Source: an uncultured Bacteroidales bacterium (GTDB lineage Bacteria > Bacteroidota > Bacteroidia > Bacteroidales > Muribaculaceae). From it: a stretch of 64,000 nucleotides of DNA. Under the pieces are notes generated by a model that searched no databases, was not told the origin of the DNA, and was given only the letters and a program-made list of their open reading frames with translations. The position numbers and the translations under genes are program-made. Position 1 is the first letter of the stretch. Every line of letters begins with the position of its first letter. The DNA lies in NCBI GenBank assembly GCA_902762385.1, contig CACWNQ010000001.1, positions 124,001 to 188,000 of the forward strand, read 5' to 3'. This document shows positions 1 to 8,672 of the stretch, one piece after another.

Positions 1-1198
1 GGAACTTATTGAGCAACAGCTGCGAGTAATTGCTTTCTGGGTATAGCACAGCTTGGGTAAGTTTATCGAGCAGCAGGTTGATGATTCTAATACCTGCTAG
101 GTCTACATCAACCACATATCCAGCTCGGTAAAGTTTCTTGAAGGCTAGGTCGCTACAACGCTTATAGCCTTCCTTGGGAAGAGGCGACATATTATCGATG
201 AGCGAACCATCAAATCGACCCTCCATGATTTCGTCTTCGTGTTCCACAAAAGTCTTAGCGCACTCCTGAACAAGCAATCCTACAACGCAAGAACGTAGGT
301 ATACGATTTTCTCATTTGGATCGGCGACTTTTTTCATCACTTCGTGCATGTGAGCCTTGCGCTCCTCGTTGAAAAAGCCAGTTAGCAGCTCAATCGTCTC
401 ATAGGTGGTGAGGAGTTTAAGCTTGTGTCCATCTTCAATATCCATTACTTGATAGCAAATATCGTCGGCTGCCTCTACCATATAAACAAGAGGATGACGG
501 CAATAGCGTTCTTCTTCGAGTTTGATCATTCCTAGTTCGGTGGCAATTTTCTCAAAAGTCTCTTTCTCGGTGGTGAAGAAACCAAATTTACCTTTCTTGC
601 CGGCATGACTTGAAGAATAAGGGTATTTCACTATTGATGCTAGAGTAGAGTAGGTCATGGCAAAGCCTCCAGGTCGTCGGCCCTTGAATTGGTGAACTAG
701 AGTTCTGAACGAGTTGGCGTTGCCTTCAAAATGAGTTAAGTCGGCCCATTGTTGAGGGGTAAGTCGCTCCTGAAACACCTTGCCATTGCCATTGCTGAAG
801 AATTCGCCAATGGTTTTTTCGCCCGAGTGACCGAATGGTGGGTTGCCAAGGTCGTGAGCCAAACAGGCCGCAGCAACAATCTCTCCCATATTCCACAGCT
901 TGTCTCGCCAAGGCTTGTCGAGATGGCGCTCATGTAGGCGTATGGCAATCTCGTTGGCAAGCGAGCGACCCACACATGAAACCTCGAGGCTGTGGGTAAG
1001 ACGGTTATGCACGAAGATGCTTCCTGGCAAGGGGAACACTTGGGTTTTATTTTGCAAGCGCCTGAATGGAGATGAGAAGATGAGGCGGTCGTAATCGCGC
1101 TCGAAGTCGCTACGTACGCCGCTTTTATTATCCTTGTAATGCTCTAATCCCAGTCGAGTGTCACAAATTAGTCGCTCCCAGTTCATTCGTGTTGCCAT
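1..1198 (-). CDS. dgt: dGTPase, HD superfamily (3' end beyond window)
   Basis: Deoxyguanosinetriphosphate triphosphohydrolase, which hydrolyses dGTP to deoxyguanosine and triphosphate in the cytoplasm. The ATG at 1198 opens MATRMNWERLICDTRLG, typical of the family. The HD-domain ligands are visible: NRLTHSLEVS near residue 65 and AACLAHDLGNPPFGHSGE near residues 110-127, with the HD pair at about 114-115. About 399 codons are inside the window; the C-terminus runs off the left edge. A TAATTTTG promoter box lies just upstream on the minus strand (1223-1230). It is divergent from the small genes starting at 1309. Family assignment is firm; true dGTP specificity is inferred. Confidence 0.93.
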   Translation of the reverse strand, partial: MATRMNWERLICDTRLGLEHYKDNKSGVRSDFERDYDRLIFSSPFRRLQNKTQVFPLPGSIFVHNRLTHSLEVSCVGRSLANEIAIRLHERHLDKPWRDKLWNMGEIVAAACLAHDLGNPPFGHSGEKTIGEFFSNGNGKVFQERLTPQQWADLTHFEGNANSFRTLVHQFKGRRPGGFAMTYSTLASIVKYPYSSSHAGKKGKFGFFTTEKETFEKIATELGMIKLEEERYCRHPLVYMVEAADDICYQVMDIEDGHKLKLLTTYETIELLTGFFNEERKAHMHEVMKKVADPNEKIVYLRSCVVGLLVQECAKTFVEHEDEIMEGRFDGSLIDNMSPLPKEGYKRCSDLAFKKLYRAGYVVDVDLAGIRIINLLLDKLTQAVLYPESNYSQLLLNKF

Positions 1199-1222
1199 AA
1201 TAGTCTATTTTAAAATAATGTG

Positions 1223-1230
1223 CAAAATTA
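1223..1230 (-). promoter_or_regulatory. Bacteroidota -7 box (TAATTTTG) for dgt
   Basis: TAATTTTG on the minus strand matches the TAnnTTTG consensus and ends about 25 nt before the dgt ATG. Confidence 0.6.
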
Positions 1231-1272
1231 GTGATTTATTTTGAAAAAATTGGATTGTTTATAATTATTGTT

Positions 1273-1280
1273 TACCTTTG
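1273..1280 (+). promoter_or_regulatory. -7 box TACCTTTG before the DUF4250 gene
   Basis: TACCTTTG matches TAnnTTTG and lies 28 bp before the ATG at 1309, with a TTG near 1255 in the -33 position. It probably drives 1309-2593. Confidence 0.6.
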
Positions 1281-1308
1281 TGAGTTGTAATATTGGAAAT
1301 AGGTAATA

Positions 1309-1491
1309 ATGCTTGATACACTTCCACAAGACCCGTTTATTCTTGTGAGCTATGTCAACACGCTGCTGCGTGATCGATATTGTTCGCTCGATGAGTTATG
1401 TGCTGAGCTTGATATCAACTGTTCTGAACTTGAAGCAAAGCTGCGTGGAATAGGTATGGAGTATAGTGCACTTTTCAATCGATTTTATTAA
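1309..1491 (+). CDS. DUF4250 domain small protein
   Basis: A 60-residue protein of unknown function. The pattern LPQDPFILVSYVNTLLRD, then SLDELCAELDI and a C-terminal FNRFY, matches the DUF4250 family of about 58-residue proteins in anaerobic gut bacteria. Predicted soluble, with helix-turn-helix-like spacing of short helices. The ATG is 28 bp after a good promoter box. It is followed 23 bp later by a small membrane-protein gene on the same strand. No biochemical role is known to me. Confidence 0.75.
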   Translation: MLDTLPQDPFILVSYVNTLLRDRYCSLDELCAELDINCSELEAKLRGIGMEYSALFNRFY

Positions 1492-1514
1492 AAAACATTA
1501 TAACACTTATTGAT

Positions 1515-1838
1515 ATGAATAATTCAAAACTACTCAAGCGTCACGCGTTTATTCTTGACATTCTATGCCTACTGCTGTGTTTTGTGTTGCTTTATCTAGG
1601 CACCACTAATAAGTTGCCTTATTGGGCACTTGCTTTAGGGGCAATGATAGCACTTGTGGCACTTGTAGCTTCGCTTTGGCTGTTTGTTAAAGCTCACAAG
1701 ATAGAACGTGAGGAAAACCGTCGCATCGAGCGCGAGATACTAGAGAATGCTGCCAAAGAAGATGCTGTAGATAAAGCTATAGAAGAGGGCGAAATAGTTG
1801 ACGACCAAGACGAATATAAAAACGATGACGAGCAATGA
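1515..1838 (+). CDS. small two-helix membrane protein
   Basis: A 107-residue protein not recognised by family. It has a short basic N-terminus, two hydrophobic helices (about residues 13-31 and 35-58) and then a highly charged, acidic cytoplasmic tail from KAHKIEREENRR to the end. This layout suggests an inner-membrane protein with both termini inside and a charged helical tail. Its TGA overlaps the ATG of exonuclease III (ATGA at 1835-1838), so the two are translationally coupled. No function can be given. Confidence 0.7.
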   Translation: MNNSKLLKRHAFILDILCLLLCFVLLYLGTTNKLPYWALALGAMIALVALVASLWLFVKAHKIEREENRRIEREILENAAKEDAVDKAIEEGEIVDDQDEYKNDDEQ

Positions 1839-2593
1839 CGCGACTGATTTCCTGGAACGTTAATGGTCTGCGCGCTGTCGTTGGAAAGGACTTTGTAGAG
1901 ACCTTTAACAAACTCAACGCCGACTTCTTTTGCCTTCAAGAGACTAAGATGCAGGCTGGGCAACTCGATTTGGAGTTTGACGGTTACCATAGCTATTGGA
2001 ATTATGCCGACAAGAAAGGTTACTCGGGCACAGCAATTTATACACGTCAAGAGCCATTGAATGTGACACTTGGCATAGGTATCGATGACCATGACCATGA
2101 AGGTAGGGTAATAACTCTTGAGTTGGAGCATTTCTATCTAGTGAATGTCTACGTACCCAATAGTCAAGATGGATTGCGCCGACTTGAGTATCGCATGAAA
2201 TGGGAAGATGATTTTCGTGCCTACTTGCTGAATCTAAACGTGAAGAAGCCAGTAATAGTGTGTGGTGACCTCAATGTTGCACATAAAGAGATTGACCTTA
2301 AGAACCCTAAGACCAATCGCAAGAATGCAGGTTTTACCGATGAGGAGCGAGAGAAGATGACAACGTTGCTCGATGCAGGATTTACCGACAGCTGGCGCTA
2401 TTTCAATCCCGATGTCGAAGGCGTATACTCCTGGTGGAGCTATCGCTTCAGGGCGCGCGAGAAGAATGCTGGTTGGCGCATCGACTACTTCCTGGTGAGC
2501 AATGATGCACGTGAAAAAATGGTTGATGCAAAGATTCATACCGAGATTTTTGGTAGTGACCACTGCCCTGTGGAACTGGATATTGATTTTTAA
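1835..2593 (+). CDS. xth: exodeoxyribonuclease III (AP endonuclease)
   Basis: Exonuclease III/AP endonuclease of the EEP superfamily, which cleaves DNA 5' of abasic sites in base-excision repair. At 252 residues it has the normal length. Visible motifs are ISWNVNGLRA at the N-terminus, the metal-binding Glu in CLQETKMQ (near residue 37), GDLNVAHKEIDL (near 143), and the C-terminal FGSDHCPVELD with the catalytic Asp-His pair. The start is fixed by the four-base overlap with the upstream gene. It is the last gene of the 1309-2593 unit, 26 bp before the next gene. Confidence 0.95.
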   Translation: MTRLISWNVNGLRAVVGKDFVETFNKLNADFFCLQETKMQAGQLDLEFDGYHSYWNYADKKGYSGTAIYTRQEPLNVTLGIGIDDHDHEGRVITLELEHFYLVNVYVPNSQDGLRRLEYRMKWEDDFRAYLLNLNVKKPVIVCGDLNVAHKEIDLKNPKTNRKNAGFTDEEREKMTTLLDAGFTDSWRYFNPDVEGVYSWWSYRFRAREKNAGWRIDYFLVSNDAREKMVDAKIHTEIFGSDHCPVELDIDF

Positions 2594-2619
2594 GTGGGTT
2601 TTCCAAAAAAGATGACGAA

Positions 2620-4611
2620 ATGAAAACAGACTTGAGTTCACACATAAAACTTGAACAAGTGTCAAAACGATATTATAAGCCCGAGAGTGAGGTGGAGTTA
2701 ATTTCACTCACTCGTTATGAAAAAGTTCCAACAATGGTGATGGAAACACCAATTGAAGGTGCTAGTTGGGCAGCGCAGGAAGTAGCTTGCACTATTGCAC
2801 AATACGTGCGAGAGAAAGGACGCTGCGTGCTTGGTCTTGGTGCTGGTCGTTGTGCTATGGACGTCTATGGCGAGCTGGTTAAATTGTATTTTGCCGATAA
2901 GGTTAGCTTTAATAACGTGATTGTGTTCAACATGACCGAGCTTGGGCTTGGTGTGCCTGTTGATGACGGGCAGAGCACTCTCAAGCGCTTGAGTGATGGT
3001 TTTCTAAACAAGGTTGATATTGCCCCCGAGAACATACACACTTTTAGCGCAGAAGCCACAAAGGAGGATGTGTTCAAGTTGTGTAAAGCCTACGAGACAG
3101 AGATTGATGAGTTTGGTGGACTTGATCTTGTGATTTGTGAGCTCACAAAAAATGGTGGTTTGGCATTTAATGAGGCTGGTTCGACTAGTATGTCATCATG
3201 CCGGCTTGTGTCGCTAACTGGTGAGACACGCACTCGCATCGCCGACAGTTACCAGTGTGAACAGTCACCAAAGACTGCGGTGACCTTGGGTATCAGCAAC
3301 ATCCTCAACGCCCGTCGCATTATCAGCACCGCATGGGGCGAGGGTAGTGCCAAGGCGGTATTCAACACTATAGAGGGTAAAATTACTGATCAATATCCAG
3401 CATCGTTCCTTCAGATGCATCACAATGTTCAACTAGTGGTGGACCTTGATGCCGCATCGACCCTCACTCGCATTAACTATCCGTGGAAAGTTACTTCATG
3501 CGAGTGGAATCGCACGTTGTTGCGCCGGGCACTAGTGTGGCTGAGTGAACAGACTGGAAAGCCTATTCTAAAACTCACCAATAAGGATTATAATGATTAT
3601 GGCTTAAGTGAACTAGTAGCAGTGTATGGCTCGGGTTATAACGTGAATATTAAAATCTTCAATGACATTCAGCACACAATCACTGGTTGGCCTGGAGGCA
3701 AGCCAAATGCTGATGACACTTATCGTCCAGAGCGAGCTGAGCCTTATCCCAAGCGTGTGCTTGCATTCAGTCCTCATCCTGATGATGTGGTTTTGGCTAT
3801 GGGAGGCACTTTGCGTCGCCTAGTTGAGCAAGGTCATGAGGTTCATGTCGCGTTTGAGACTTCTGGTGACGTTATGGTTAGCGACGAGGATTTGAAGCGT
3901 TATGTAATGGTATCAAAGCGTGCAGCCTTAACCAATGGTTACTATAGCGAGCAACAGAAAACTGTTGTCGAAAAAATTGAGGATTGCTTAAAGAATAAAA
4001 CACCTGGCGATCCTGATATTGCCGAGGTCCGATATTGTAAGGGAGAAATCTTCGTGTGCGAAGGTATTACTAGTTGCACTTACTTGGGTATCAATGAGAA
4101 GAATATTCATGAACTGTCACTGCCTTTCTATGTTGATTCTCCTTTTGGCCGAGGTCGAATAAATGAAGCCGATGTGGAACCAATAATGGAACTAATAAAG
4201 CGCATCAAGCCTCATCAGATATTCTTTGCCGATGATTTAAACGATCCTTATGGAATACATGAACCCGCAGCCAATGTGGTTCTTGCTGCCATCGATGAGC
4301 TCAAGGATTCAGACTTCATGCGTGACTGCCGTGTGTGGATGTATCGTGGCCTATGGGCCGAATGGGACATCGACCACATTGAGATGGCAGTGCCAATGAG
4401 TCCTGAAGAGTTCCAGTACAAGCGAGATGCCATTCTTAAGCATCAATCACAGGTGCATGACGCTCCATTCATCGACCCCGATGATGAGGATCTAAACTGG
4501 CAACGCTCACTCAAGCGCAACCAAGAGACCGCTGAACTATATAGCCGCTTGGGACTTGCCAGTTATGAGGCTATAGAGTCGTTTGTGCAGTATCATCCCG
4601 TTAAGGGATAA
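2620..4611 (+). CDS. NagB-like domain fused to PIG-L/LmbE deacetylase domain
   Basis: A 663-residue two-domain protein, usually annotated in Bacteroidales as glucosamine-6-phosphate deaminase. Residues about 1-330 have the NagB fold and about 375-640 are a PIG-L/LmbE zinc deacetylase domain. The PIG-L part keeps SPHPDDVVLAMGG (near 383-395) and a later HEPAANVV segment. The NagB part looks catalytically dead: the FNMDEY motif seen in the window's other NagB is FNMTEL here, and the [11 protein letters not shown] motif is KNGGLAFNEAG, so two Asp and the His are lost while the Glu remains. Role is unknown; amino-sugar sensing or deacetylation is inference. A strong terminator follows. Confidence 0.85.
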   Translation: MKTDLSSHIKLEQVSKRYYKPESEVELISLTRYEKVPTMVMETPIEGASWAAQEVACTIAQYVREKGRCVLGLGAGRCAMDVYGELVKLYFADKVSFNNVIVFNMTELGLGVPVDDGQSTLKRLSDGFLNKVDIAPENIHTFSAEATKEDVFKLCKAYETEIDEFGGLDLVICELTKNGGLAFNEAGSTSMSSCRLVSLTGETRTRIADSYQCEQSPKTAVTLGISNILNARRIISTAWGEGSAKAVFNTIEGKITDQYPASFLQMHHNVQLVVDLDAASTLTRINYPWKVTSCEWNRTLLRRALVWLSEQTGKPILKLTNKDYNDYGLSELVAVYGSGYNVNIKIFNDIQHTITGWPGGKPNADDTYRPERAEPYPKRVLAFSPHPDDVVLAMGGTLRRLVEQGHEVHVAFETSGDVMVSDEDLKRYVMVSKRAALTNGYYSEQQKTVVEKIEDCLKNKTPGDPDIAEVRYCKGEIFVCEGITSCTYLGINEKNIHELSLPFYVDSPFGRGRINEADVEPIMELIKRIKPHQIFFADDLNDPYGIHEPAANVVLAAIDELKDSDFMRDCRVWMYRGLWAEWDIDHIEMAVPMSPEEFQYKRDAILKHQSQVHDAPFIDPDDEDLNWQRSLKRNQETAELYSRLGLASYEAIESFVQYHPVKG

Positions 4612-4628
4612 AATCATTTATTTGGGCT

Positions 4629-4664
4629 AAAAGTGCTTTCTTTTTGGAGGAAGCACTTTTTTTA
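4629..4664 (+). terminator. Rho-independent terminator after the NagB/PIG-L gene
   Basis: A perfect 10-bp stem (AAAAGTGCTT / AAGCACTTTT, 4629-4638 with 4651-4660) with a 12-nt loop is followed by a T-rich run. It separates this gene from the yicC operon. Confidence 0.88.
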
Positions 4665-4697
4665 GTTTTTAAGAATAGAAAAATGAGAAAAAAGTGT

Positions 4698-4705
4698 TAT
4701 ATTTG
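4698..4705 (+). promoter_or_regulatory. -7 box TATATTTG before yicC
   Basis: TATATTTG fits TAnnTTTG and lies 20 bp before the yicC ATG, just after a terminator. It is the likely promoter of yicC-gmk-nadD-DUF5063. Confidence 0.68.
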
Positions 4706-4725
4706 CATGGAAATAAGAAGTTATT

Positions 4726-5601
4726 ATGATACAATCGATGACAGGTTTCGGTAAGGCGACCATTGTAGCGTGCAATAAGAAGATAACTGCCGAGATAAAA
4801 TCACTGAACAGCAAGCAGATGGACCTTCAGGTGAAGGTTCCGTTGCTTTATCGAGAATTGGAACTTGAGTTACGAAACACTGTGGCACGTGAGCTAGGAC
4901 GTGGCAAAGTCGACGTTTATATCACTAGCGAATCAATTGATACCGCAGGGGCTGCTCAACTTAATATAGATATGTTGCGAAGCTATAAGTGCCAAGTTGA
5001 GAATTTGTCACAACAGTTGGGACTTCCTGAACCCGATGATTGGTATGCCACGCTGTTGCGTATGCCCGACGTGTTTAAGCAAGACCTTAATGCTGAGGTG
5101 GCACAAGAAGAACTTGATGGCGTGCGCGAGGTGGTGAGACATGCTCTTGAAGCGACAGTTGAATTCCGTAATCAAGAAGGAGAAAAACTATATCATTTCT
5201 TCAAGGAGAAGATTGCTGCCATCCAGCAATTGCTCGATAGCATAGGTCAATTTGAGGTGACTCGCACCGAGAAAATCAAGGCTCGACTTATTGAGCAGCT
5301 GGAACAACTCGAGCAGGTCGACTACGACAAGAACCGCTTAGAGCAAGAGCTTATATTCTACATTGAAAAACTCGATATCACTGAAGAGAAAACGCGACTT
5401 CAGAATCATCTTAATTACTTTATTGAGACCCTTGACAATGCTAAGCGCCAGGGCAAGAAACTGGGGTTCATAACCCAGGAAATGGGCCGCGAGATTAATA
5501 CCACAGGCTCTAAATCAAACCAAGCTGAGATGCAGCGAATTGTCGTGGGAATGAAAGACAACCTGGAGCAGATTAAAGAACAAGTTCTTAACGTACTATA
5601 A
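4726..5601 (+). CDS. yicC: YicC/YloC family endoribonuclease
   Basis: A 291-residue member of the YicC/YloC family, metal-dependent endoribonucleases linked to RNA turnover and stress survival. The N-terminal signature MIQSMTGFGKA and the C-terminal GREINTTGSKSN...VVGMKDNLEQIKEQ block are diagnostic, and the length is typical. The middle is predicted coiled coil (residues about 170-245). It is the first gene after a promoter box and lies 5 bp before gmk; a yicC-gmk pairing is common in bacteria. Confidence 0.93.
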   Translation: MIQSMTGFGKATIVACNKKITAEIKSLNSKQMDLQVKVPLLYRELELELRNTVARELGRGKVDVYITSESIDTAGAAQLNIDMLRSYKCQVENLSQQLGLPEPDDWYATLLRMPDVFKQDLNAEVAQEELDGVREVVRHALEATVEFRNQEGEKLYHFFKEKIAAIQQLLDSIGQFEVTRTEKIKARLIEQLEQLEQVDYDKNRLEQELIFYIEKLDITEEKTRLQNHLNYFIETLDNAKRQGKKLGFITQEMGREINTTGSKSNQAEMQRIVVGMKDNLEQIKEQVLNVL

Positions 5602-5606
5602 AAACA

Positions 5607-6182
5607 ATGGCTAAAGGAAAACTGATAATAATTTCGGCACCGTCGGGCACTGGAAAGTCAACGATTATTGCTGAGCTCATGAAGGAAGAAGACCTCAAAT
5701 TAGAGTTCTCAATCTCGGCCACTACCCGGCCACCACGTGGCAGCGAAAAACATGGAGTGGAGTACTATTTCCTAACTCTCGACGATTTCAGGCAGCGCAT
5801 CGAGCGCGACGAGTTCGCCGAGTATCATGAGGTGTATGAAGGTCGCTACTATGGCACACTCAAGAGTGAGATTAAGCGCATTACTAGCAAAGGTCATAAC
5901 GTGGTTCTTGATCTTGATGTGCTTGGTGGAATTGATGTCAAGAAGATATATGGCAAGAAATCACTGGCATTGTTTATCTCTCCACCTTCAATAGAGACCT
6001 TGCGCCAGCGGCTGATGTCGCGTGGAACCGATAGCCTTGAGGATATCAATAAGCGAGTAGACAGAGCTGCTTATGAGCTTTCGTTTGCCGACCAATATGA
6101 CTGCTGTGTAGTTAACGATGTGCTGAGTGATGCTGTAGCTCAAGCAAGAGAGATAATAACTGAGTTCATCAAGGGGAAATGA
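5607..6182 (+). CDS. gmk: guanylate kinase
   Basis: Guanylate kinase phosphorylates GMP to GDP with ATP. At 191 residues it has the usual length. The P-loop is SAPSGTGKSTI (residues 9-19). The GMP-binding region contains SATTRPPRGSEKHGVEYYF, and DLDVLGGIDVKK precedes the lid. It starts 5 bp after yicC, and its stop overlaps the nadD start (ATGA at 6179-6182), so gmk and nadD are translationally coupled. Confidence 0.97.
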   Translation: MAKGKLIIISAPSGTGKSTIIAELMKEEDLKLEFSISATTRPPRGSEKHGVEYYFLTLDDFRQRIERDEFAEYHEVYEGRYYGTLKSEIKRITSKGHNVVLDLDVLGGIDVKKIYGKKSLALFISPPSIETLRQRLMSRGTDSLEDINKRVDRAAYELSFADQYDCCVVNDVLSDAVAQAREIITEFIKGK

Positions 6183-6760
6183 GAAAGATTGGCATCTTTG
6201 GCGGTTCGTTCAACCCCATACATGTGGGGCATGCACTTATTGCCAGCTATATAGTCGAGAACAGCGATATCGACACGCTGTGGCTCATGGTGTCGCCTCA
6301 AAACCCCTTAAAAGAGAATTCATCTTTAGCCAGCGACTATCACCGGTTGCGCATGACTGAATTAGTGTCGCGTCGCATAGAAAATGTTATTACTTCTGCT
6401 TTCGAATTCGATTTGCCCAAACCATCCTATACAATCGATACTCTCAATGCGCTTCAGGCAAAGTTTCCCGATGATGAATTCTATCTTGTGATAGGTGCCG
6501 ACAACTGGTGTGTATTTGACCGTTGGAAGGCTGGAGAGGAAATAATAACTAAGCATAGGGTTCTCATATATCCACGTCGTGGGTATGACATTGTAATTCC
6601 CGAGAAGTATAGTGATAGGGTATCGGTGGTTGAGGCCCCTCTTATTGAAGTGTCTTCGACTCAGGTGCGTGAACGACTCTCACAATTGAAGAGTGTGAGT
6701 TTTTATGTGCCCGAAGCAGTTGAGAGATATATCATAGAAAACAATCTTTACATGAAATAA
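6179..6760 (+). CDS. nadD: nicotinate-nucleotide adenylyltransferase
   Basis: Transfers AMP from ATP to nicotinate mononucleotide in NAD synthesis. The nucleotidyltransferase signature GGSFNPIHVGHA (residues 8-19) and the C-terminal motif VSSTQVRERL are present, and the 193-residue length is normal. LVIGADNW lies mid-protein, as in NadD. Overlap with gmk fixes the start. Third gene of the yicC operon. Confidence 0.96.
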   Translation: MRKIGIFGGSFNPIHVGHALIASYIVENSDIDTLWLMVSPQNPLKENSSLASDYHRLRMTELVSRRIENVITSAFEFDLPKPSYTIDTLNALQAKFPDDEFYLVIGADNWCVFDRWKAGEEIITKHRVLIYPRRGYDIVIPEKYSDRVSVVEAPLIEVSSTQVRERLSQLKSVSFYVPEAVERYIIENNLYMK

Positions 6761-6768
6761 CAACAGAT

Positions 6769-7296
6769 ATGGAAAACGATAAACTCTCGCCAACCAGTTT
6801 GGCATTTATAGCGCTGACCAATGAGTATTGCCAGCTCGTTGAGAACTGTGGTGATCATGGTCGCGAGGGAATGGTTGAGGCTCTGATAAAGCTGTTGCCT
6901 CGCATTTACATTACAGTTACCGACCTAGAACCAAATCTTGAGTATCTTGATGCCTTCATTAGTCAGGCGCTCGATGAAGCATCCTATGATGTGGTGCGTG
7001 ATAACTTGAGCACCCTGATGGGGGAGGATGATGCTTATCTTGAGGTTTTTCTTGACGACATGAAATATAGTGATACACCTATTGCAACCTCAATTTCGGA
7101 AAACCTTGCCGACCTGTATCAGGAATTCTACAATCTGGTGGCTTCGTTGCGTGATCTTAATACCGAGGAGCAGCGACAGATACTTGGTATGTGCAAAGAA
7201 AACTTTGTTGAGTATTGGGGACAAACCCTATGCAACGTGTTACGTGCCCTTCACTCGTTAAGTGTTGCAAATCGCGACTATTACGATAACTATTAA
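6769..7296 (+). CDS. DUF5063 family protein
   Basis: A 175-residue acidic, all-helical cytoplasmic protein of the Bacteroidota DUF5063 family; function unknown. Recognisable parts are SLAFIALTNEYCQLVEN near the N-terminus, LLPRIYITV, and a C-terminal EYWGQTLCNVLRALHSL block. No catalytic motif or signal peptide is visible. It begins 8 bp after nadD, so it is probably the last gene of that operon, and it is followed 15 bp later by the aminopeptidase gene. Confidence 0.8.
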   Translation: MENDKLSPTSLAFIALTNEYCQLVENCGDHGREGMVEALIKLLPRIYITVTDLEPNLEYLDAFISQALDEASYDVVRDNLSTLMGEDDAYLEVFLDDMKYSDTPIATSISENLADLYQEFYNLVASLRDLNTEEQRQILGMCKENFVEYWGQTLCNVLRALHSLSVANRDYYDNY

Positions 7297-7311
7297 TACA
7301 TAAACACAATT

Positions 7312-8604
7312 ATGAAGACTAAATACATTGAATCATTTCTGAAATTCATGGATAGCAGTCCATGCAACTTCTTGGCTGTTGACACAATGAAGAAAATCCT
7401 TGTTGAAAACGGTTTCAAGGAGAAATCGCTCAGGGAGAAACTTGACGCCAAGGCTGGTGAGAAATTCTTTTTCACCAAAAACGACTCGGCGATTTTTGCC
7501 GTGCGTGTTGGTAAAAAGCCTATAAAAGAGACCGGTTATAAGATTGTGGCAGCTCATAGCGACTCGCCATGTTTTCGCATCAAGCCACATGCCGAGATGC
7601 GCTGCGATGGAGGCATCGTGAAATTGAACACTGAGGTATATGGTGGCCCAATCCTTTACACCTGGTTTGACCGCCCATTATCGCTTGCTGGTCGAGTGAT
7701 ACTGAAGGGGAGAAATGCTCTTGATGTGGTGTCGCGCAACATCAAGATAGAGCGTCCTCTTATGCAGATTTCACACCTCGCCATTCACTTTAATCGTGCT
7801 GTGAATGAAGGCAACAAACTATCGAAGCAGAAAGACATGCTTCCCATTATTGCTAAGGTTAACAGTGAGTTTGAGACCGGTAATATGCTTGTCAATTTAG
7901 TTGCTCAGGAACTTGGAGTGACAGTTGATGAAATTGTCGACTTTGACTTGCTTCTTTATGATACAACACCAGCGTGCACTTTTGGGCTCAACAATGAATT
8001 CATATCATCGGGTCGTCTCGACGATCTCAGCATGGCTCATGCAGCTATTACCGCTATAACCGAGGCCACTGATGATAATTGTACTTGTGTTGTTGCCATT
8101 TTCGACAATGAGGAAACTGGCAGTGGCACAAAGCAAGGTGCTGGCTCACCAGTGCTTGCCAATGTGCTTCAGCGCATGGCTGAGAGTCAAGGATGCAATT
8201 TTGATGATTACTGTGTGGCATTGCAAAAGACCTTTATGATTAGTGCCGATAATGCCCATGCACATCATCCTAACTATAATGAGAAATATGATCCAACCAA
8301 TCATCCCACAATGGGTGGTGGACCATGCATCAAGATAAATGCCAACTGCAAGTATATGAGTGATGCTCACTCTGCAGCTATCTTTAAGAATCTGTGTGAT
8401 GAGGCAGGTTCGCCTTGTCAGTATTTCGTAAATCATAGCGATGTGGCTGGAGGATCTACATTGGGCAACATTCTCACTGGGCAAATCGACATTGAAGGTG
8501 TTGATGTGGGCAATCCGCTGCTTGCCATGCACTCGGCTCGTGAGACTGCTTCGTGCGATGACCATGTGAATATGATTAAAGTATTCAAGACATTCTTCAG
8601 CTGA
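7312..8604 (+). CDS. apeB: M18 family aminopeptidase
   Basis: A cytosolic zinc aminopeptidase of family M18 that removes N-terminal residues, typically acidic ones, from peptides. At 430 residues it matches the family. Metal and catalytic motifs are visible in order: AAHSDSPCFRIKP (near 79-91), SGRLDDLSMAH (near 231), FDNEETGSGTKQGA (near 264-277), ISADNAHAHHPNY (near 308) and the C-terminal MHSARETAS. It starts 15 bp after DUF5063 with no terminator between, so co-transcription is possible. Substrate preference is not visible in the sequence. Confidence 0.93.
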   Translation: MKTKYIESFLKFMDSSPCNFLAVDTMKKILVENGFKEKSLREKLDAKAGEKFFFTKNDSAIFAVRVGKKPIKETGYKIVAAHSDSPCFRIKPHAEMRCDGGIVKLNTEVYGGPILYTWFDRPLSLAGRVILKGRNALDVVSRNIKIERPLMQISHLAIHFNRAVNEGNKLSKQKDMLPIIAKVNSEFETGNMLVNLVAQELGVTVDEIVDFDLLLYDTTPACTFGLNNEFISSGRLDDLSMAHAAITAITEATDDNCTCVVAIFDNEETGSGTKQGAGSPVLANVLQRMAESQGCNFDDYCVALQKTFMISADNAHAHHPNYNEKYDPTNHPTMGGGPCIKINANCKYMSDAHSAAIFKNLCDEAGSPCQYFVNHSDVAGGSTLGNILTGQIDIEGVDVGNPLLAMHSARETASCDDHVNMIKVFKTFFS

Positions 8605-8628
8605 TTTGTGTGGTTAGAGAAAAAATAC

Positions 8629-8636
8629 TATCTTTG
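8629..8636 (+). promoter_or_regulatory. promoter TTTG-N20-TATCTTTG before the phosphohexomutase
   Basis: TATCTTTG is a perfect -7 box with TTTG at 8605-8608 in the -33 position, spaced 20 bp. The ATG is 36 bp downstream. Confidence 0.75.
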
Positions 8637-8672
8637 TGAAAAATAATTCTAACTTTAAAATATTCTTAAATT

